From the NCBI GenBank assembly GCA_021443235.1, contig JABUUJ010000021.1, forward strand, positions 5,833 to 14,242: a stretch of DNA of 8,410 nt. The letters run 5' to 3'. Made by a program: the position numbers and the translations under genes. Positions 5,298-8,410 of this stretch are shown here, piece after piece. Numbering within the stretch: the stretch's first letter is position 1; each line of letters opens with the position of its first letter. The notes beneath the pieces are model-generated. The model saw only the letters and a list, made by a program, of their open reading frames with translations. It was not told where the DNA came from and made no database searches. This DNA comes from Muribaculaceae bacterium (GTDB lineage: Bacteria; Bacteroidota; Bacteroidia; Bacteroidales; Muribaculaceae).

Positions 5298-7763
5298 CTA
5301 CACCGGGTCCACGTCATAATACAGCCTCACGGCCTTCATGCGCGAGTCAAGCTCTATCATTTGCTCATAGATGTTGCGCAAAATCTTCTTCACCTTGGTC
5401 ATCGACGCCTGGATCTCCATCTTTAGCACCACTTGGCGTATGTAAAGGTTCTGAACCCTCCCCACCGACGGCGCCTCAGGACCCAGCACGCGCGTCCCAA
5501 AGATAGGCAACAGCATATTGACGTAGCGCACTGCCACTTCGTTAACCACCGCATCGTCGCGATGCTTCAGGTAGATGTTGATGATGCGCGCAAACGGCGG
5601 GTAGCCATAGCGCTTGCGCTCGGCCAACTCTTCCTCGTAAAATCCTTTGTAGTCGTGATTTATCACATGCCCAATGACGGGATGCTCGGGCTCGCTGGTC
5701 TGTATCACCACCTGACCTTGCTTGTGGGCGCGGCCCGCACGTCCCGCCACTTGCTCCATCATGTCAAACGCGCGTTCGTGTGAGCGGAAGTCGGGAAAGC
5801 GTATCATCGTGTCGGCGTTAAGGATGCCCACGATGCTCACCGCGTCAAAGTCCAGCCCCTTTGTCACCATCTGGGTGCCCACCAGGATGTTGGTCTTGTG
5901 CGACGAGAACTCGTCGATAATGCGGTCATAGGCCGCCTTGCTGCGCGTGGTGTCCAAGTCCATACGCGATATTTTCTCGCCGGGGAAAACAGCGTCGATG
6001 TCGTCCTCAATGCGTTCGGTGCCATAGCCATAAATCTCAATGCCGGGCTGCCCGCACGTGGGGCACAGGTTAGGCAGCGTAATGGTGTGGCCACAGTAGT
6101 GGCATGAAAGGCTACGGGTGCTCTTGTGATAGGTTAGCGTGACGTCGCAGTTCTCGCACGTGGGCACCCACGCACACTCTTTGCAGCGCACTATCGGCGC
6201 ATAGCCGCGTCGGTTCTGGAACAATATCACCTGCTCGCCATTTTGAAGCGCGTGCCGGCACATCTTGATAAGCTCTTGAGAGAATAAACCGCTCATCTCT
6301 TTGCGCTTGCGCGCCTGCTTTGTATCGATGACCTTCACCACGGGCATCTGGATGCCCTCATAGCGCGTGAGCAACTCCACATGGCCATACTGACCCCCAA
6401 GTGCTCGGTGATACACCTCAATCGATGGCGTAGCCGAGCCCAGCAGCACCTTGGCGCCGTGCATGCTGGCAAGCACCAACGCCGCGTTGCGCCCGTTGTA
6501 GCGAGGCGCAGGGTCTTGCTGCTTGTAGCTGTTCTCGTGCTCCTCATCAACAATGACCACGCCTAACTTGCTGAATGGCAGGAACACCGCCGAGCGCACG
6601 CCTATCACTACGCATGGCTCGTTGCTGAGCAACAGCTTGCGCCAAATGTCCACGCGCTCGTTGTCGCTGAACTTGGAGTGGTAGATGAGCAAACGCTCGC
6701 CGAAAACGGCTTTCAGCCTGCGTGTTAGCTGCGTGGTGAGCGCTATCTCGGGCACAAGATACAGTGCCTGTTGCCCCAGGTCGAGCGCGTCTTTCACCAG
6801 ATGCATGTATATCGATGTCTTGCCGCTCGACGTCACGCCGTGCAGCAATGTGATGCTTTTCTCCCTAAACGACTGATGTATCTCGCGGTAGGCACGCTCT
6901 TGCTCGGCGCTCAGCGTGGGCAACGCTATCAGGCTCTTGCCCAGCGTCGCAAAGCGGTTGACCTCTTTCTTATAAAGCTCAAAGATGCCTTTCGCTGCCG
7001 CCGCGCGCAGCACGGCATCGGTCACCTCGGCGCGTTTCAGCAACGCCTCTTTTGTCACTTCCAGCGGTTGCTTGCCCTTGCCCAGCCAGTGCGACAGGTC
7101 CAGGTAGGCAAGCAGCAGCTGCTCTTGCTTCTGGGCACGGTGCAACTGGTCAAAGAGCGCGTGTAGCGATTGCTCGTCATTGTGGGCGATGGTGAGGCGC
7201 ACGCACGTCTCGGTGCGCGGGCGATAGTTGTCGATGGTGCGCTCGCTCACGTGGATAGCGCCCATGTCGAGTAGCCGGCTCACGATGCCCTCTACGTTCT
7301 TGAAGCCCGTCGCATTGGCAATATCGCTAATCTGGATGCGTCCGCGTTGGGCCGTGAAGTCCAGTATCACGCGCTCGCGATCGCTCAGCACACCGGGCGC
7401 CTCTTCCTCAAAGTCGGCATTCGGACTCACAATTGTCTCGCTCTCTACCTTCAGCCCCGACGGAATCGCCGCCTTATACACCTCGCCTTGGGTGCACAGG
7501 TAGTAGTCGGCAATCCATTCCCAGAACTTGAGCTGTGGATGGCGCACGATAGGGTAGGGGTCAAGCACGCTCAGCAGGTCTTTCACCTCGTAGCCCTGTG
7601 GAGCCTTGTCGTGAAGCATCACCACTATTGCCGTGTAAAACTTCTTGCGGCCGAAGGGCACAAGCACTCGGCTACCCACAACCGGCGCCATCGTGGGCGG
7701 GATGCGGTAGGTAAAGGTGCCTTGTATCGACAAGGGCAAAAGTACGTCGGCAAACTGTGACAT
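5298..7763 (-). CDS. priA: Primosomal protein N', replication-restart helicase PriA
   Basis: A 3'-to-5' DNA helicase that recognises stalled forks and D-loops and reloads the replicative helicase. At 821 residues it is longer than E. coli PriA (732), as is usual in Bacteroidota; the extra length is a winged-helix-like region at about 125-270. The N-terminal 3'-DNA-binding domain (about 1-95) starts FADVLLPLSIQGTFTYRIP. Helicase motifs follow: Walker A GVTSSGKTS with Lys315, DEEH at 406-409, GSATPS at 442-447, GTQMVTKGLDF at 629-639 and QVAGRAGR at 671-678. Eight cysteines for two zinc ions are complete: 527, 530, 536, 539, 554, 557, 567 and 570. The frame stays open upstream to an ATG at 7856, but I chose 7763: family proteins begin here, a purine-rich tract lies just upstream, and the -7 box at 7789-7796 would put the transcript start downstream of 7856. 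Confidence 0.96.
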   Translation of the reverse strand: MSQFADVLLPLSIQGTFTYRIPPTMAPVVGSRVLVPFGRKKFYTAIVVMLHDKAPQGYEVKDLLSVLDPYPIVRHPQLKFWEWIADYYLCTQGEVYKAAIPSGLKVESETIVSPNADFEEEAPGVLSDRERVILDFTAQRGRIQISDIANATGFKNVEGIVSRLLDMGAIHVSERTIDNYRPRTETCVRLTIAHNDEQSLHALFDQLHRAQKQEQLLLAYLDLSHWLGKGKQPLEVTKEALLKRAEVTDAVLRAAAAKGIFELYKKEVNRFATLGKSLIALPTLSAEQERAYREIHQSFREKSITLLHGVTSSGKTSIYMHLVKDALDLGQQALYLVPEIALTTQLTRRLKAVFGERLLIYHSKFSDNERVDIWRKLLLSNEPCVVIGVRSAVFLPFSKLGVVIVDEEHENSYKQQDPAPRYNGRNAALVLASMHGAKVLLGSATPSIEVYHRALGGQYGHVELLTRYEGIQMPVVKVIDTKQARKRKEMSGLFSQELIKMCRHALQNGEQVILFQNRRGYAPIVRCKECAWVPTCENCDVTLTYHKSTRSLSCHYCGHTITLPNLCPTCGQPGIEIYGYGTERIEDDIDAVFPGEKISRMDLDTTRSKAAYDRIIDEFSSHKTNILVGTQMVTKGLDFDAVSIVGILNADTMIRFPDFRSHERAFDMMEQVAGRAGRAHKQGQVVIQTSEPEHPVIGHVINHDYKGFYEEELAERKRYGYPPFARIINIYLKHRDDAVVNEVAVRYVNMLLPIFGTRVLGPEAPSVGRVQNLYIRQVVLKMEIQASMTKVKKILRNIYEQMIELDSRMKAVRLYYDVDPV

Positions 7764-7788
7764 TTCTCTCTTTTTCTTTTTCGCACTA

Positions 7789-7796
7789 CAAAAGTA
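7789..7796 (-). promoter_or_regulatory. Probable -7 box of the priA promoter
   Basis: Read on the - strand this is TACTTTTG, a full match to TAnnTTTG. A -33 element is weak: TTG lies about 23 bp upstream, slightly too far. Transcription would start near 7783, about 20 nt before the ATG at 7763, which supports that start over the one at 7856. The terminator at 7834-7868 isolates it from the upstream unit. Confidence 0.5.
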
Positions 7797-7833
7797 CACA
7801 AAAAACTCTTTCCACGGCTCAATTTCACCCAAG

Positions 7834-7868
7834 AAAAAATCCCACCTTGCTTTCACAGCACGGTGGGA
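7834..7868 (-). terminator. Rho-independent terminator of the small membrane-protein unit
   Basis: On the - strand, TCCCACC (7868-7862) pairs with GGTGGGA (7846-7840), an inner TGC/GCA pairing (7860-7858 with 7850-7848) extends the helix past one mismatch, and six T follow (7839-7834). It lies 145 nt beyond the stop of the 40-codon gene and just upstream of the priA promoter. Confidence 0.8.
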
Positions 7869-8012
7869 AAACTGATTATGAATTTTCTATCAACAACAAA
7901 CAACTCTTTATATTCTCTATTTTCTCTATTCTGTTTATGTGTGCTTTTAAGAAGATTTATTGTGTGTTTTCTTCAGTCTATTGGGATCTATTTGTGTGCT
8001 TCTCTTTTTCGT
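7869..8012 (-). other. AT-rich 3' untranslated region of the small membrane-protein unit
   Basis: The - strand has no ATG between the stop at 8013 and the terminator, so this reads as a 144-nt untranslated tail. It contains a 9-bp tandem duplication (TTCTCTATT on the + strand at 7913-7921 and 7922-7930). On the + strand an 87-codon hydrophobic frame crosses this stretch, but it starts inside the terminator stem and runs antisense through the small gene. Confidence 0.5.
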
Positions 8013-8135
8013 TCACAAAGCGTCGATTATGCTCTTGATTATCGACCACAATACTTCCATTGCCAGCCATATCACTGCAATGATTCCTGCGATGAATACC
8101 ACATTGGCCGCGGTTGCAAATACTGATGCTATCAT
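8013..8135 (-). CDS. 40-residue single-span membrane protein of unknown function
   Basis: A 40-codon frame plus TGA, starting MIASVFATAANVVFIAGII. A hydrophobic segment covers about residues 4-31, rich in Ala, Val and Ile with Trp23 and Trp30. A short tail with Lys34 and Asp38 follows (WSIIKSIIDAL), which would be amphipathic as a helix. There is no signal-peptidase site, so a small inner-membrane protein is the best reading. The ATG is preceded by a purine-rich tract (AAAGATAAAGAGAA), much like the priA start. It has a promoter (8212-8242), a 5' stem-loop and a terminator (7834-7868) of its own, which supports real expression. I do not recognise a family. A long 3' tail and a tiny hydrophobic product also occur in type I toxin loci, but I see no strong + strand antisense promoter. 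A noncoding RNA of about 375 nt is the other possibility. Confidence 0.55.
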   Translation of the reverse strand: MIASVFATAANVVFIAGIIAVIWLAMEVLWSIIKSIIDAL

Positions 8136-8182
8136 TTCTCTTTATCTTTTATCTTGGTTTGTGATGACTGTTGTCTCTCTCT

Positions 8183-8209
8183 GTGTGACCAGGTCTCTCC
8201 CAATCACAC
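8183..8209 (-). other. 5'-terminal stem-loop of the small membrane-protein transcript
   Basis: On the - strand GTGTGA (8209-8204) pairs with TCACAC (8188-8183) around a 15-nt loop; GACC-T-GGTC overlapping it is an alternative fold. Given the promoter at 8212-8242 it would form at or within a few bases of the transcript's 5' end, about 48 nt before the ATG. A role in mRNA protection or translation control is inferred. Confidence 0.4.
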
Positions 8210-8211
8210 TG

Positions 8212-8242
8212 CAAAATTACACTACACATGGGCGAGTTCTAA
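8212..8242 (-). promoter_or_regulatory. Bacteroides-type promoter of the small membrane-protein unit
   Basis: On the - strand, TTAG (8242-8239) is separated by exactly 19 bp from TAATTTTG (8219-8212). The -7 box is a full match to TAnnTTTG and the -33 box matches TTTG at three of four bases. The predicted start near 8208 gives a leader of about 70 nt before the ATG at 8135. Confidence 0.6.
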
Positions 8243-8308
8243 GCATACCTGTCTAAACAAAAGTTAAATATCACACTTTGCCACTGAATTTGCTCTATAA
8301 AAGGGCAC

Positions 8309-8336
8309 AAAAAAAGGCCGGACTTGCGTCCAGCCT
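8309..8336 (-). terminator. Rho-independent terminator after the initiator tRNA
   Basis: On the - strand AGGCTGGAC (8336-8328) pairs with GTCCGGCCT (8323-8315) through one G-U pair. The loop is the stable tetraloop GCAA, and seven T follow (8315-8309). It begins 7 nt after the tRNA 3' end, so the tRNA is the last gene of its transcript. Confidence 0.93.
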
Positions 8337-8343
8337 CTCGGTG

Positions 8344-8410
<67 letters not shown>

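Noticed and set aside
7764..7856. Upstream extension of priA to the ATG at 7856
   Set aside because: The 31 extra residues do not resemble any PriA N-terminus, the promoter box at 7789-7796 lies inside them, and a terminator ends just upstream.
7757..8038. 93-codon frame on the + strand across the priA start
   Set aside because: It overlaps the priA start, its promoter and the terminator, and its Phe/Ser-rich composition reflects the AT-rich intergenic DNA.
7863..8126. 87-codon hydrophobic frame on the + strand
   Set aside because: It begins within the arm of a - strand terminator, has no clear promoter, and runs antisense to the better-supported 40-codon gene; its hydrophobicity follows from T-rich sequence.

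Overview
This is a chromosomal housekeeping segment from a member of the Bacteroidota, most likely order Bacteroidales. Three things point there. First, several genes are preceded by the Bacteroides-type promoter, TTTG - about 19 bp - TAnnTTTG; the clearest copy is at 2729-2759. Second, A-rich tracts rather than Shine-Dalgarno sequences precede the start codons. Third, the proteins (a Bacteroidales-type HU, a long PriA of about 820 residues, and a bifunctional penicillin-binding protein with the linker typical of this phylum) all fit. Family or genus cannot be fixed from this window.

Left part (1-2659, + strand): an AT-rich region with phased A-tracts leads into an HU-family DNA-binding protein (382-657). 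A 30-codon, extremely basic gene follows (709-801); it resembles the mS38/Cox24/bS22 class of small ribosomal proteins. Next comes a 198-bp leader with three inverted repeats and two tiny upstream reading frames, then a ribonuclease E/G (1000-2628) closed by a strong intrinsic terminator (2632-2659). The run links nucleoid architecture, a probable ribosome component and RNA decay.

Middle (2660-7796): a perfect Bacteroides-type promoter and a 5' stem-loop precede a class A penicillin-binding protein (2817-5204, +), which polymerises and cross-links peptidoglycan. It converges on priA (5298-7763, -), the replication-restart helicase. The 93 bp between them hold a 16-bp tandem repeat and no clear terminator.

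Right part (7797-8410): priA has its own promoter at about 7790 on the - strand. Upstream of it lies a compact - strand unit that standard gene callers would probably miss: a promoter (8212-8242), a 5'-terminal stem-loop, a 40-codon hydrophobic single-span membrane protein (8013-8135), a long AT-rich 3' region and an intrinsic terminator (7834-7868). The right edge is an initiator tRNA-Met on the - strand, cut off at its 5' end by the window, with a GNRA-loop terminator just downstream.

I see no defence island, CRISPR array, insertion sequence or prophage. The less-described elements are the 30-residue basic protein, the structured leader of the ribonuclease gene, the 40-residue membrane protein unit, and a tandem U-U mismatch in the T-stem of the initiator tRNA.
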